From contig NZ_MULI01000032.1 in assembly GCF_002939385.1 (NCBI RefSeq), positions 1 through 64,000 of the forward strand: DNA of 64,000 bases, given 5' to 3'. Both the position numbers and the translations under genes were made by a program. The notes under the pieces are model-generated. The model was given only the letters and a program-made list of their open reading frames with translations. It did not search any database and was not told the origin of the DNA. Below, piece by piece: positions 52,512-60,764 of the stretch (the stretch's first letter is position 1; each line of letters opens with the position of its first letter). The stretch comes from Streptomyces sp. MH60. Lineage in GTDB: Bacteria; Actinomycetota; Actinomycetes; Streptomycetales; Streptomycetaceae.

Positions 52512-53234
52512 ATGGACCACCTCGCGACGGCCTCGCTCACCTCCCTGTGGGACGAGGTCTCCGGCACCCAGCCCGATCCCGACCTGTGGGTGGTGATCGC
52601 GACCCTGGTGGCCGCGCTCGCCGTCGTCGTGACGCACGGGTCGTGGCGGATAGCGCGCAACGCGATCACCATCGCCCACGAGGGCGGCCACGGCCTGGTG
52701 GCCCTGCTGACCGGGCGCACCCTGACCGGCATCACCCTGCACTCGGACACCAGCGGCCTGACGGTGAGCCGGGGCAAGCCGCACGGCGTCGGCATGATCC
52801 TCACCGCGGTCGCCGGTTACACCGCTCCCCCGCTGCTCGGCCTCGGCGGCGCCGCGCTGCTGGCGACGGGACGCATCACCCTGCTGCTGTGGCTGGCGAC
52901 GGCGCTGCTCGTCGCCCTGCTGGTGATGGTCCGCAACGCCTACGGGGTACTGACGGTGGTGGTCACCGGCGGCACGTTCGTCCTGGTGTCCTGGCTGGCC
53001 GGACCGCAGGTGCAGGCCGCGTTCGCGTACGCGGTGGTGTGGTTCCTGCTGCTCGGCGGGGTGCGCCCGGCCTTCGAGCTGCAGGCCAAGCGGTCGCGGG
53101 GCGGCGCCGGGGACTCGGACGCGGACCAGCTGGCGCGGCTGACGCACGCGCCGGCGGGGGTGTGGTTCTTCCTGTTCCACGCGGTGTCGCTGTGCTCGCT
53201 GATCGGTGGCGGGCGCTGGCTGCTGGAGCTGTGA
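52512..53234 (+). CDS. M50B-like membrane metallopeptidase
   Basis: 240 residues with about six TM segments. AITIAHEGGHGLVALLTGR contains the HExxH zinc motif (HEGGH), typical of peptidase M50B-like proteins; GLTVSRGKPHGVGMILTAVAGYTAPPLLG follows. It could cleave a protein within or near the membrane; substrate unknown. The ATG at 52512 has GAGGAG about 12 nt upstream. Divergent from the SRAP gene. Confidence 0.85.
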   Translation: MDHLATASLTSLWDEVSGTQPDPDLWVVIATLVAALAVVVTHGSWRIARNAITIAHEGGHGLVALLTGRTLTGITLHSDTSGLTVSRGKPHGVGMILTAVAGYTAPPLLGLGGAALLATGRITLLLWLATALLVALLVMVRNAYGVLTVVVTGGTFVLVSWLAGPQVQAAFAYAVVWFLLLGGVRPAFELQAKRSRGGAGDSDADQLARLTHAPAGVWFFLFHAVSLCSLIGGGRWLLEL

Positions 53235-53357
53235 GGCCCCGGGCGCCCTCCGTACGCTCCGCATATATGCACGGCAAGTGCACTGTTGCTCTTTCGGTCA
53301 GGTTTCGCCGCTTTTGATCAAGATCTCCGATCGTCCTCAGCCATTAAAGTGGGGCCC

Positions 53358-54674
53358 ATGACCGTGAACCCCGCGCACACCGCCCTCTGGCCCGCCCCGC
53401 ACGCGAGCGGGGCCGTCGACGCGACCGTCCACGTGCCCGGGTCCAAGTCGGTCACCAACCGTGCCCTGGTGCTGGCCGCCCTCGCCTCCGAGCCCGGCTG
53501 GCTGCGGCGCCCGCTGCGCTCGCGCGACACCCTGCTGATGGCCGAGGCCCTGCGCACGATGGGCGTCGAGATCGAGGAGGGCGTCGGCGCCGAGGGCACC
53601 GGCGAGTTCTGGCGGGTCATCCCGGCCGGTCTGCGCGGCCCGGCCACGGTCGACGTCGGCAACGCCGGCACGGTCATGCGCTTCCTCCCGCCGGTCGCCG
53701 CGCTGGCCGACGGCGCCGTCCGCTTCGACGGCGACCCGCGGTCCTACGAGCGTCCGCTGCACGGCGTGATCGACGCGCTGCGCGTCCTGGGCGCCCGGGT
53801 CGACGACGACGGGCGCGGCGCGCTGCCGCTGACCGTGCACGGCGGCGGGGCCCTGGAGGGGGGTCCGGTCGAGATCGACGCGTCGTCCTCCTCGCAGTTC
53901 GTGAGCGCCCTGCTGCTGTCCGGACCGCGCTTCAACCAGGGCGTCGAGGTGCGCCACACCGGTTCCGCGCTGCCGTCCATGCCGCACATCCGCATGACGG
54001 TCGACATGCTGCGCGCGGTCGGCGCCCAGGTCGACACCCCCGAGTCCGGCGGCGAGCCGAACGTCTGGCGGGTCACGCCGGGCGCGCTGCTCGGCCGGGA
54101 CCTGACGATCGAGCCGGACCTGTCCAACGCCCAGCCCTTCCTCGCGGCGGCGCTGGTGACCGGCGGCAAGGTGGTGATCCCCGACTGGCCGTCCCGCACC
54201 ACCCAGCCCGGCGACCGGCTGCGCGAGATCTTCACCGACATGGGCGGTTCCTGCGAACTGACCGACTACGGACTGGTCTTCACCGGATCGGGTGCGATCC
54301 ACGGCATCGACGTCGACCTCGGCGAGGTCGGCGAGCTGACCCCGGGCATCGCGGCCGTCGCCGCCCTCGCGGACTCCCCCTCGACGCTGCGCGGCGTGGC
54401 GCACCTGCGGCTGCACGAGACGGACCGGCTGGCCGCGCTCACCAAGGAGATCAACGAACTCGGCGGCGACGTCACCGAGACCGCCGACGGCCTGCACATC
54501 CGCCCGCGCCGGCTGCACGGCGGCGTCTTCCACACCTACGAGGACCACCGCATGGCCACCGCCGGCGCCGTCCTCGGCCTCGCGGTCGAGGGCGTCCAGA
54601 TCGAGAACGTGGCGACGACCGCGAAGACCCTGCCCGACTTCCCCGATCTGTGGACCGGGATGCTCGGGGCGTAG
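53358..54674 (+). CDS. aroA: 3-Phosphoshikimate 1-carboxyvinyltransferase (EPSP synthase)
   Basis: 438 residues. VHVPGSKSVTNRALVLAAL is the substrate Lys region, VGNAGTVMRFLPPVAAL the second signature, and SSQFVSALLL, LHETDRLAALTKEI and TYEDHRMATAGAVLGLAV the C-terminal half. It joins PEP to shikimate-3-phosphate. TAAAGT ends 7 nt before the ATG and there is no RBS, so the mRNA is likely leaderless. It precedes rsgA by 12 bp. Confidence 0.96.
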   Translation: MTVNPAHTALWPAPHASGAVDATVHVPGSKSVTNRALVLAALASEPGWLRRPLRSRDTLLMAEALRTMGVEIEEGVGAEGTGEFWRVIPAGLRGPATVDVGNAGTVMRFLPPVAALADGAVRFDGDPRSYERPLHGVIDALRVLGARVDDDGRGALPLTVHGGGALEGGPVEIDASSSSQFVSALLLSGPRFNQGVEVRHTGSALPSMPHIRMTVDMLRAVGAQVDTPESGGEPNVWRVTPGALLGRDLTIEPDLSNAQPFLAAALVTGGKVVIPDWPSRTTQPGDRLREIFTDMGGSCELTDYGLVFTGSGAIHGIDVDLGEVGELTPGIAAVAALADSPSTLRGVAHLRLHETDRLAALTKEINELGGDVTETADGLHIRPRRLHGGVFHTYEDHRMATAGAVLGLAVEGVQIENVATTAKTLPDFPDLWTGMLGA

Positions 54675-54686
54675 GGACGGTTCGCC

Positions 54687-55700
54687 ATGCGCCGCTACGG
54701 CAAGCACACCGACGAGGACGACATCCGCTCCCGCCCGAACCGCAAGGGCAACCGGCCGCGCACCCACATCCGGCCCAAGCACGAGGACGCCGCCGAGGGC
54801 CTGGTCCTCACGGTGGACCGCGGCCGGCTGACCTGCCTGGTCGAGGACCGGATCGTCATGGCGATGAAGGCCCGTGAGCTGGGCCGCAAGGCGGCGGTCG
54901 TCGGCGACCGGGTGGCCCTGGTCGGCGACCTGTCCGGCAAGAAGGACACGCTCGCGCGGATCGTCCGCATCGAGGAGCGCGTCTCCGTGCTGCGCCGCAC
55001 GGCCGACGACGACGACCCCTACGAGCGGGTGGTCGTCGCCAACGCCGACCAGCTCGCCATCGTCACCGCCCTCGCCGACCCCGAGCCGCGCCCCCGCCTC
55101 ATCGACCGCTGCCTGGTCGCGGCGTTCGACGGCGGCCTCTCCCCGCTGCTGGTGATGACCAAGTCGGACCTGGCGCCGCCGGACGAATTCCTGGAGCTGT
55201 ACGGCGCGTTGGACATCCCCTACGTCGTCACCAGCCGCCAGGAGCTGGAGAACGGCGCCGCCGCGGACCTCGTGCGCGAGCACCTCGACGGGAAGATCAC
55301 CGCCTTCGTCGGCCACTCCGGCGTCGGCAAGACGACCCTGGTCAACACCCTGGTGCCCGAGGACCGCCGCCGGGTGACAGGGCATGTGAACGCGGTCACG
55401 GGCCGCGGCCGGCACACCACCACCTCCGCCCTCGCCCTGCCGCTGTCCTCCGCGGCGGGCGGCTGGGTCGTCGACACCCCGGGCGTGCGGTCGTTCGGGC
55501 TGGCGCACATCGACCCGTCCCGGGTGATCAACGCCTTCCCCGACCTGGTGCCCGGCACCGAGGGCTGTCCGCGGGCGTGCAGCCACGACGAGCCCGACTG
55601 CGCGCTGGACGCCTGGGTCGCCGAGGGGCACGCCGATCCGGCCCGGCTGTACTCGCTGCGCCGGCTGCTGTCGACGCGGGAACGCAAGGAGGGGGACTGA
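54687..55700 (+). CDS. rsgA: Ribosome small-subunit GTPase RsgA
   Basis: 337 residues. A basic N-terminus and OB fold precede a circularly permuted GTPase (TKSD before GHSGVGKTTLVN, then DTPG in VVDTPGVRSFGL), followed by a zinc knuckle (CPRACSHDEPDC). It helps 30S maturation. The ATG at 54687 has GGGACGG upstream. Cotranscribed with aroA. Confidence 0.93.
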   Translation: MRRYGKHTDEDDIRSRPNRKGNRPRTHIRPKHEDAAEGLVLTVDRGRLTCLVEDRIVMAMKARELGRKAAVVGDRVALVGDLSGKKDTLARIVRIEERVSVLRRTADDDDPYERVVVANADQLAIVTALADPEPRPRLIDRCLVAAFDGGLSPLLVMTKSDLAPPDEFLELYGALDIPYVVTSRQELENGAAADLVREHLDGKITAFVGHSGVGKTTLVNTLVPEDRRRVTGHVNAVTGRGRHTTTSALALPLSSAAGGWVVDTPGVRSFGLAHIDPSRVINAFPDLVPGTEGCPRACSHDEPDCALDAWVAEGHADPARLYSLRRLLSTRERKEGD

Positions 55701-55750
55701 GCCCCGCGTTGTTTGCCGTGCGGTGCAACCGGTAAGTGCATAATCGCACC

Positions 55751-55804
55751 AAGCCGGAACCAAGCCTGAGCAAAGCCGGACGAAGTCGCTGTCGGACGAA
55801 GCCA
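55751..55804 (+). repeat. Short repeats in the SMR gene leader
   Basis: AAGCCGGA at 55751-55758 and 55773-55780 and CGGACGAAG at 55777-55785 and 55793-55801 form a cluster upstream of the transporter. It could fold, but I could not match it to a known guanidine riboswitch. Confidence 0.5.
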
Positions 55805-55856
55805 CTGATCGACGTCGACACAGCGGTCGCGGTAGGGGACCACGGGAGGACGAGAC

Positions 55857-56180
55857 ATGGCGTGGCTGCTGGTCATAGTGGCAGGAGTGCTCGAAACCGG
55901 CTTCGCCGTCTGTCTGAAGCTGTCGCACGGCTTCACCCGGCTCTGGCCCACCATCGCCTTCTGCGCCTTCGCGCTGGGCAGTTTCGGCCTCTTGACGATG
56001 TCCCTGAAGAAGCTCGACGTCGGCCCCGCGTACGCGGTGTGGACCGGCATCGGCGCGGCGGGCACCGCCATCTACGGCATGATCTTCCTCGGCGACCTGG
56101 TCTCGACCCTGAAGATCGTCTCGATCAGCTTCGTCATCATCGGCGTGATCGGTCTGCAGCTGTCCGGCTCGGCGCACTAG
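55857..56180 (+). CDS. Small multidrug resistance / guanidinium exporter (SugE/Gdx-like)
   Basis: 107 residues, four TM helices. AWLLVIVAGVLETGFAVCLKLS carries the membrane-embedded Glu14 (VLETGFA), and GPAYAVWTGIGAAGTAIYGM is the helix 3 motif. The pattern ETGFAVCLK resembles SugE, now known to export guanidinium, rather than EmrE. GGGAGG lies 8 nt before the ATG. Convergent with a TetR gene. Confidence 0.9.
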   Translation: MAWLLVIVAGVLETGFAVCLKLSHGFTRLWPTIAFCAFALGSFGLLTMSLKKLDVGPAYAVWTGIGAAGTAIYGMIFLGDLVSTLKIVSISFVIIGVIGLQLSGSAH

Positions 56181-56208
56181 GACGCCTCCCGGGCACCGTC
56201 GCCCGCCG

Positions 56209-56817
56209 CTACGCCGTCGACCGGCGCGGCAGGACGGTGCGTACGAGGTCGGCCACTCCGCCTTCGGCGGGCGGCGCGGCGACGCAGGAGAGGGCGAGCC
56301 GCACGGCCAGTTCGCAGGAGCGGGCCAGTTCGGCGGCGTCCGGCGGCGCAAGCGGCCCTGCGCCGCCCAGGACGGCCACGGCGCGGTCGCGGACGAGGCC
56401 CACGAAGTCGCCGGGCGAGGGCAGCGGACCGTCGGCCCGCCGCTGGGCCGGCGCGGCGGCGGAGGGCACCGCCGTCAGGGCCGGCGAGGGCAGCCGCTCG
56501 CTCCAGCAGCCGGTGAGCATGGCCCGGACCAGCGCGTTGTCGTGGGCCGCCGACATCATCCACTCGGCGGTCGCGGTGAGCCGTTCGCGCGGGTCGCTGG
56601 GCCCGGAGAGCGCGCGCTCCACTCCGGCGAGATAGCCGTCGGCCTCCCGCCGCACCAGCGCCCGGGCGAGGCCGTCCTTGCTGCCGAACTCGTTGTAGAG
56701 GGTCTGCCGGGACACCCCGGCGGAAGCCGCCACGTCCACCATCCGCACCGCGGACCACGGCCGGCCCGCCAGCGCCGTGTACGCGGCGTCGAGCAGGGAA
56801 TCCCGGGCTGCAGGCAC
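56209..56817 (-). CDS. TetR-family transcriptional regulator
   Basis: 202 residues. HTH: RDSLLDAAYTALAGRPWSAVRMVDVAASAGVSRQTLYNEFGSKDGLARALV. The Ala/Pro-rich ligand domain has no known signature. The GTG at 56817 has GGGAGG 5 nt upstream. It lies tail to tail with the exporter and is divergent from hisN, so its target may be its own gene or the exporter (inference). Confidence 0.9.
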   Translation of the reverse strand: MPAARDSLLDAAYTALAGRPWSAVRMVDVAASAGVSRQTLYNEFGSKDGLARALVRREADGYLAGVERALSGPSDPRERLTATAEWMMSAAHDNALVRAMLTGCWSERLPSPALTAVPSAAAPAQRRADGPLPSPGDFVGLVRDRAVAVLGGAGPLAPPDAAELARSCELAVRLALSCVAAPPAEGGVADLVRTVLPRRSTA

Positions 56818-56988
56818 CCTCGCCTCCCTCGGGCCGAGCGAATGCTGCCAGATGTACCGAGCGGCTCGCTGCCCAGATTTGACGCGTACGGGGGCACTGT
56901 CAAGGGTCCCCGCGCCGCCCGGCCGCCCACGCCACGCCCGCCAAAGCCCTGGTAGCCCCGCCCCGCCCGCGACAGATAGCGTGACGGC

Positions 56989-57789
56989 ATGCCCGATTAC
57001 CTCGACGACCTCCGCCTCGCCCACGTACTCGCCGACGCCGCCGACGCCGCGACGATGGACCGCTTCAAGGCCCTCGACCTGAAGGTCGAGACGAAGCCGG
57101 ACATGACCCCGGTGAGCGAGGCGGACAAGGCCGCCGAGGAACTCATCCGCGGTCACCTCGCCCGCGCCCGCCCCCGTGACTCGGTCCACGGCGAGGAGTT
57201 CGGCGTGTCGGGCACCGGACCCCGGCGCTGGGTGGTCGACCCGATCGACGGCACCAAGAACTACGTGCGCGGCGTCCCCGTGTGGGCCACCCTCATCTCC
57301 CTGATGGAGGCGAAGGAGGGCGGGTACCAGCCGGTCGTCGGCCTCGTCTCGGCGCCCGCCCTCGGCCGCCGCTGGTGGGCGGTGGAGGACCACGGCGCGT
57401 TCACCGGCCGCAGCCTGACCTCCGCCCATCGGCTCCACGTCTCCCAGGTCTCCACGCTCTCCGACGCCTCCTTCGCGTACTCCTCGCTGAGCGGCTGGGA
57501 GGAGCAGGGCCGCCTCGACGGCTTCCTGGACCTGACCCGCGAGGTGTGGCGCACGCGCGCGTACGGCGACTTCTGGCCGTACATGATGGTCGCCGAGGGC
57601 TCGGTGGACATCTGCGCCGAACCCGAGCTCTCCCTCTGGGACATGGCCGCCAACGCGATCATCGTCACGGAGGCCGGGGGCACCTTCACCGGCCTCGACG
57701 GCCGCCCCGGCCCGCACAGCGGGAACGCGGCCGCGTCGAACGGCCGGCTCCACGACGAGCTGCTCGGATATCTCAATCAGCGCTACTGA
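56989..57789 (+). CDS. hisN: Histidinol-phosphatase (inositol-monophosphatase fold)
   Basis: 266 residues. Metal motifs: VSEADKAAEELIR, HGEEFG, VVDPIDGTKNYVRGVPVWATLISL, and ELSLWDMAANAIIVTEAGG. IMPase-type HisN is the histidinol-phosphate phosphatase of actinobacteria. TAGCGT ends 6 nt before the ATG and there is no RBS: probably leaderless. Confidence 0.92.
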   Translation: MPDYLDDLRLAHVLADAADAATMDRFKALDLKVETKPDMTPVSEADKAAEELIRGHLARARPRDSVHGEEFGVSGTGPRRWVVDPIDGTKNYVRGVPVWATLISLMEAKEGGYQPVVGLVSAPALGRRWWAVEDHGAFTGRSLTSAHRLHVSQVSTLSDASFAYSSLSGWEEQGRLDGFLDLTREVWRTRAYGDFWPYMMVAEGSVDICAEPELSLWDMAANAIIVTEAGGTFTGLDGRPGPHSGNAAASNGRLHDELLGYLNQRY

Positions 57790-57875
57790 GCGCCCGTCGA
57801 CTCGCCCTCCGCGCCCCCTTGTTGACCCGTGCTTTACCTGCCACTCTATGAGTTCCCCCACTTGTGAACTTGTGA

Positions 57876-57897
57876 ATCCATGAACTAGCTCATGGAT
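57876..57897. promoter_or_regulatory. Inverted repeat upstream of the CBS gene
   Basis: ATCCATGA and TCATGGAT are exact complements around ACTAGC, ending 8 nt before the AGGAGG site. They are preceded by two direct TTGTGAA copies. Operator or mRNA hairpin. Confidence 0.65.
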
Positions 57898-57921
57898 CAC
57901 CGGCAGGAGGTGGCTCCACCC

Positions 57922-58329
57922 ATGCTCGTCCGAGAAGTCATGAGCACGGTCGTCCTCACCATCGGTCCCGCCCACACACTCCGTCAGGCCGCCGCCCTGA
58001 TGTCCGCACGCCGCGTCGGCGCGGCCGTGGTGCACGACCCCGACGCCGGCGGCATCGGGATCCTCACCGAACGCGACGTCCTCGTCTCCGTGGGCCGGGG
58101 CCAGGACCCGGACACCGAGCGCGCGCACGGCCACACCACCACCGACGTCGTCTTCGCCGCCCCGACCTGGACCGTGGAGGAGGCGGCGGGCGCGATGGCG
58201 CACGGCGGCTTCCGCCACCTCATCGTCCTGGACGGCGGCGAGCCCGTCGGCATCGTCTCGGTGCGCGACATCATCCGCCGCTGGGCGCCGGCGCGCGCCG
58301 CGCACAACGCTCCGGTGGTGACCGCCTGA
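57922..58329 (+). CDS. Two-CBS-domain protein
   Basis: 135 residues: MLVREVMSTVVLTIGPAHTLRQAAALMSARRVGAAVV and TDVVFAAPTWTVEEAAGAMAHGGFRHLIVLD are the two CBS units. They may bind an adenine nucleotide. The ATG at 57922 is chosen with AGGAGG 11 nt upstream; an ATG at 57892 lies inside the inverted repeat. Function unknown; similar CBS pairs are stress-induced. Confidence 0.88.
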   Translation: MLVREVMSTVVLTIGPAHTLRQAAALMSARRVGAAVVHDPDAGGIGILTERDVLVSVGRGQDPDTERAHGHTTTDVVFAAPTWTVEEAAGAMAHGGFRHLIVLDGGEPVGIVSVRDIIRRWAPARAAHNAPVVTA

Positions 58330-58445
58330 CGGGACGAGCGGGTACCGGCCGGCCCGGAGCGCGTAGGGCCGGAACGACGAACGGGCCGGGCCCCCGTCCC
58401 CGGGGGTCCGGCCCGCCGCAACGGCAAGCGGTCCAGTGCTGGATG

Positions 58446-59897
58446 TCAGCCGCGCAGGGCCTGGACCGCGGCTTCCAGCCGCTTGCCGAAGTCACCGTCG
58501 GCCTGACGGAAGTTGTCGACCGCGCGCTCGACGATGTCGTCGCGTGAGACGCCGGACAGGGCGCCGGCCAGGTTGCCGATCAGCCGCTCCTTCTCCGCGT
58601 CCGTCATCAGCCGGTAGAGGTTGCCCGCCTGGACGAAGTCGTCGTCCTCGGCGTGCGAGGGCGCCGGGGTCTCGCCGGTGACGCCGGAGACCGCGACCGG
58701 CTGCCACAGGGCCCGGTCCGTCTGGAACGGGCCGCCGAAGCTGTTCGGCTCGTAGTTCTTCGCGCCCTTGTGGCGGCCGTCGTAGAGCCGGCCGTCACGG
58801 GAGTTGGTGCGGGCCACGGTGGCGTGCGGGCGGTTCACCGGCAGCTGGTCGGCGTTGATGCCGACGCGGTAGCGGTGGGCGTCGCCGTAGGCGAAGAGGC
58901 GGCCCTGGAGCATCTTGTCCGGGGACGGCCCGATGCCGGGCACGAAGTGCGCCGGGGAGAAGATCGACTGCTCGACCTCGGCGAAGATGTTCTCCGGGTT
59001 GCGGTTGAGCTCCAGCTTGCCGAACCAGACGATCGGGTAGTCCGCGTGCGGCCACACCTTGGTCAGGTCGAACGGGTTGAAGCGGTACGTCGCCGCCTTT
59101 GCGACGGGCATGATCTGCACGCCGACGGTCCAGGACGGGAAGTCACCGCGCTCGATGGCCTCGCGCAGGTCGCGCTGGTGGGAGTCGGGGTCCTCACCGG
59201 CGAGCCTGTCGGCCTCGGCCTGGGTGAGGTTCTTGATGCCCTGGTCGGTCTTGAAGTGGTACTTGACCCAGAAGGCCTCGCCCGCCTCGTTGTTCCACTG
59301 GTAGGTGTGCGAGCCGAAGCCGTCCATGTGGCGGTACGACGCCGGGATGCCGCGGTCGCCGAACAGCCAGGTCACCTGGTGCGTCGACTCGGGCGACAGG
59401 CTCCAGAAGTCCCAGACGTTGTCCATCTCGGTCGAACCCGTGTAGGGGTCGCGCTTCTGGGTGTGGATGAAGTCGGGGAACTTGATGGCGTCCCTGATGA
59501 AGAACACCGGGGTGTTGTTGCCGACGAGGTCGTAGTTGCCCTCCTCGGTGTAGAACTTCAGCGAGAAGCCGCGCGGGTCGCGGACGGCGTCCGCCGCGCC
59601 CAGGTTGCCGGCCACGGTGGAGAAGCGGAGGAAGGTCTCCGTCTCCTTGCCCACCTCGGAGAGGAAGGCCGCCCGCGTGTACCGGGTGACGTCGGCGGTG
59701 ACCGTGAAGGTCCCGTAGGCGCCGGCGCCGCGGGCGTGCACGACGCGCTCCGGGATGCGCTCACGGTTGAAGTGGGCCAGCTTCTCCAGCAGGAGCTGGT
59801 CTTGGACGAGCACGGGGCCGCCGACGCCCGCCGTCTCACTGTTCTGGTTGTCGGCTACGGGGGCACCTGTCTCCGTAGTGAGCGGTCCCTGGGTCAC
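58446..59897 (-). CDS. catA: Monofunctional heme catalase
   Basis: 483 residues, the small-subunit class. The active-site His is in RIPERVVHARGAGAYGTF, the Asn in FYTEEGNYDLVGNNTPVFF, and the heme-ligand Tyr in RLFAYGDAHRYRVGINADQLPVN. It degrades H2O2. The GTG at 59897 has GGAGGAG upstream. Divergent from catR, and a TAGACA-A-TGTCTA operator lies in its promoter, as expected for peroxide-inducible control. Confidence 0.96.
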   Translation of the reverse strand: MTQGPLTTETGAPVADNQNSETAGVGGPVLVQDQLLLEKLAHFNRERIPERVVHARGAGAYGTFTVTADVTRYTRAAFLSEVGKETETFLRFSTVAGNLGAADAVRDPRGFSLKFYTEEGNYDLVGNNTPVFFIRDAIKFPDFIHTQKRDPYTGSTEMDNVWDFWSLSPESTHQVTWLFGDRGIPASYRHMDGFGSHTYQWNNEAGEAFWVKYHFKTDQGIKNLTQAEADRLAGEDPDSHQRDLREAIERGDFPSWTVGVQIMPVAKAATYRFNPFDLTKVWPHADYPIVWFGKLELNRNPENIFAEVEQSIFSPAHFVPGIGPSPDKMLQGRLFAYGDAHRYRVGINADQLPVNRPHATVARTNSRDGRLYDGRHKGAKNYEPNSFGGPFQTDRALWQPVAVSGVTGETPAPSHAEDDDFVQAGNLYRLMTDAEKERLIGNLAGALSGVSRDDIVERAVDNFRQADGDFGKRLEAAVQALRG

Positions 59898-59961
59898 GAG
59901 CTCCTCCTGTGCCAATCCTGGCGATCCTGCTGGTTCTGTCTCTTGGCTAATGATGTCCCTG

Positions 59962-59989
59962 ATCCTACAATAGACAATGTCTAAGTCAA
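59962..59989 (-). promoter_or_regulatory. Catalase promoter with Fur-family operator
   Basis: TTGACT (59989-59984) and TAGGAT (59967-59962) are 16 nt apart on the minus strand. The perfect 13-bp palindrome TAGACA-A-TGTCTA (59971-59983) fills the spacer, so CatR binding would block the promoter. Confidence 0.85.
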
Positions 59990-60049
59990 GCAAGACTCCA
60001 AAATAACACCCGTTCGGGACCTGGTCCCCCTGCTGTTAGGCTGATGTGT

Positions 60050-60466
60050 ATGAGTGACCTTCTGGAACGGCTGCGTGGGCGCGGTTGGCGCATGACCGCG
60101 CAGCGTCGGGTGGTGGCCGAGGTCCTCGACGGCGAACACGTCCACCTGACGGCCGACGAGGTGCATTCCCGGGCCGTGGACAAGCTCCCCGAGATCTCCC
60201 GGGCGACCGTCTACAACACCCTGGGCGAGCTGGTCTCGCTCGGCGAGGTGCTGGAGGTGGCGACGGACAAGCGCGCCAAGCGCTACGACCCGAACGCGCA
60301 CCGGCCGCACCACCACCTGGTCTGCGCCCGGTGCGGAGCGATCCGCGACGTCCACCCGACCGGCAACCCGCTGGCCGACCTCCCCGACTCGGAGCGCTTC
60401 GGCTTCACGGTGTCGGACGTCGAGGTGACGTACCGCGGCACCTGCCCGAACTGCGCGGGGGCGTGA
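60050..60466 (+). CDS. catR: Fur-family peroxide-responsive repressor
   Basis: 138 residues. HTH: GWRMTAQRRVVAEVLDG...EISRATVYNTLGELVSLGEV; metal site RPHHHLVCARCGAIRDV and structural CPNC near the end (GTCPNCAGA). It represses catA and itself and is inactivated by H2O2. TAGGCT (60037-60042) ends 7 nt before the ATG: leaderless. Confidence 0.95.
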   Translation: MSDLLERLRGRGWRMTAQRRVVAEVLDGEHVHLTADEVHSRAVDKLPEISRATVYNTLGELVSLGEVLEVATDKRAKRYDPNAHRPHHHLVCARCGAIRDVHPTGNPLADLPDSERFGFTVSDVEVTYRGTCPNCAGA

Positions 60467-60478
60467 GCGGAGCGGGAT

Positions 60479-60508
60479 TTGCTTCTCGTCTTCGTATTGA
60501 CGTAGTGT
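60479..60508 (+). promoter_or_regulatory. Promoter of initiator tRNA gene 1
   Basis: TTGCTT (60479-60484), 18-nt spacer, TAGTGT (60503-60508). The tRNA begins 13 nt later. Confidence 0.65.
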
Positions 60509-60520
60509 TCCATTCATCGA

Positions 60521-60594
60521 CGCGGGGTGGAGCAGCTCGGTAGCTCGCTGGGCTCATAACCCAGAGGTCGCAGGTTCAAATCCTGTCCCCGCTA
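60521..60594 (+). tRNA. Initiator tRNA-fMet (CAT), copy 1
   Basis: 74 nt without encoded CCA. CTCATAA anticodon loop flanked by GGG/CCC, T arm GGTTCAAATCC, and a C1:T72 mismatch at the acceptor end: the initiator signatures. A hairpin follows at 60602. Confidence 0.97.
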
Positions 60595-60601
60595 CTGAAG
60601 G

Positions 60602-60637
60602 CCGAGGGCCGGGTTCCGAAAGGAATCCGGCCCTCGG
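60602..60637 (+). terminator. tRNA gene 1 terminator
   Basis: CCGAGGGCCGG... pairs with CCGGCCCTCGG, continued by TTCC/GGAA around a GAAA loop; one mismatch. Confidence 0.75.
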
Positions 60638-60650
60638 TGCATTGCCCATG

Positions 60651-60700
60651 GCTGCGGGCAGTCGTGCCTCCCCCAGTGCCTGAACGGCGCCGGCCCGCGC
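60651..60700. repeat. Interspersed repeat, third copy
   Basis: GCTGCGGGCAGTCGTGCC (60651-60668) and GCGCCGGCCCGCGC (60687-60700) match the ends of the element at 4862-4931, with a shorter middle. Confidence 0.7.
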
Positions 60701-60764
60701 ACCCCACTCCCGGCCGGCCGAAACCCCGGGCACCTTTCAGAAGGCACCGAAGCTCAGCGCGGCG

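Noticed and set aside
55701..55856. Guanidine-I/II/III riboswitch upstream of the SMR gene
   Set aside because: Only the CGGACGA piece resembles known classes; the remaining conserved segments are absent, so no class is claimed.
53337..56351. A 1004-codon open frame on the minus strand opposite aroA and rsgA
   Set aside because: High-GC codon bias keeps the antisense frame open; aroA and rsgA have complete motifs, and the antisense product has no recognisable domain or RBS.
57892..57921. Earlier ATG for the CBS-domain protein
   Set aside because: It lies inside the inverted repeat without an RBS, whereas AGGAGG precedes the ATG at 57922.
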